From: Streptomyces albireticuli
GTDB lineage: Bacteria; Actinomycetota; Actinomycetes; Streptomycetales; Streptomycetaceae
Direction of reading: 5' to 3'
Length of the DNA stretch: 64,000 nt
Assembly (NCBI RefSeq): GCF_002192455.1
Contig: NZ_CP021744.1
Coordinates: 682,001-746,000, forward strand
Shown here: positions 63,909 through 64,000 of the stretch, piece by piece
Numbering within the stretch: the first letter of the stretch is position 1
Layout of the letters: every line of letters starts with the position of its first letter
The notes under the pieces: generated by a model
Seen by the model: only the letters and a program-made list of their open reading frames with translations
Database searches by the model: none
What the model was told of the DNA's origin: nothing
Translations under genes and position numbers: made by a program

Positions 63909-64000
63909 GGATCTGTCCTTCTGCTGGAGGTCGGACCAGAAGTGGTGTCGAACCAGGAGCTGTGCGGGCGCGAGGGGGTCACCGACGACCCGGACAGCGC

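Overview
The window is high-GC actinobacterial DNA. Gene content (SARP/AfsR regulator, MbtH protein, mycothiol-dependent isomerase family, DmdR1/IdeR-type iron box, Rv1355c- and Rv1733c-like proteins, DUF6643), frequent GTG starts and GC-rich hairpin terminators all point to Streptomyces or a close relative. No tRNA, rRNA, insertion sequence or CRISPR array was seen. About fifty genes are called, most of them ordinary chromosomal genes with a few accessory islands.

Layout. 1-4.9 kb: the N-terminal part of an MppP-like PLP enzyme, then a GntR regulator, a DsbA-fold protein and a homodimeric pyruvate dehydrogenase E1. The same 16-bp sequence lies upstream of the regulator and upstream of the E1 gene. 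4.9-6.4 kb: a SulP transporter. 6.6-10.15 kb (minus strand): the most unusual locus. A 49-codon gene at 9904-10053 encodes a short leader followed by an octapeptide repeat, (E/S/T)GCISVAK, giving three identical GCIS motifs. It has a strong promoter and ribosome binding site. A hairpin follows it, then a stand-alone PaaK/CapK-like adenylate-forming enzyme, a GRDP-like small protein and an MFS exporter. This looks like a RiPP pathway with no recognisable classical RiPP maturase. 10.4-15.4 kb: an iron box controls argC-argB-argD, an ornithine N5-hydroxylase and an MbtH protein, which is a hydroxamate-siderophore supply operon without its NRPS. 15.5-24.7 kb: XRE regulator and divergent Old Yellow Enzyme homologue with a degenerate active site, a secreted six-bladed propeller lectin-like protein, SnoaL-like/LysR pair, VOC protein, a MerR-type promoter driving a leaderless dehydrogenase, and a ThiF-nitroreductase fusion.

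24.8-31.1 kb: a large SARP-NB-ARC-TPR regulator, a TauD-like dioxygenase and a small protein that both carry apparent 1-nt deletions, two tiny ORFs, a TrmB/LuxR-type regulator and an MhuD-like haem-degrading protein. 31.2-37.1 kb: a large family 2 glycosyltransferase, 6-phosphogluconate dehydrogenase, DUF6643 and MOSC proteins. 37.3-42.8 kb: an Rv1733c-like membrane protein, a beta-helix/AAA+ fusion and a polytopic protein with a hydrolase motif. 42.9-50.2 kb: DeoR regulator, Cds1-like PLP enzyme, anti-sigma-type ATPase, mycothiol isomerase family protein, SHOCT protein, and a divergent ROK regulator/MFS pair. 50.3-63.9 kb: DUF2797, a two-component system, geranylgeranyl-reductase-type flavoprotein, M20 peptidase, kinase-Nudix fusion, ROK kinase with divergent LacI regulator, DUF6986 lyase, etfBA and a flavin reductase.

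All assignments come from reading the sequence and from memory of the families; no database search was run.
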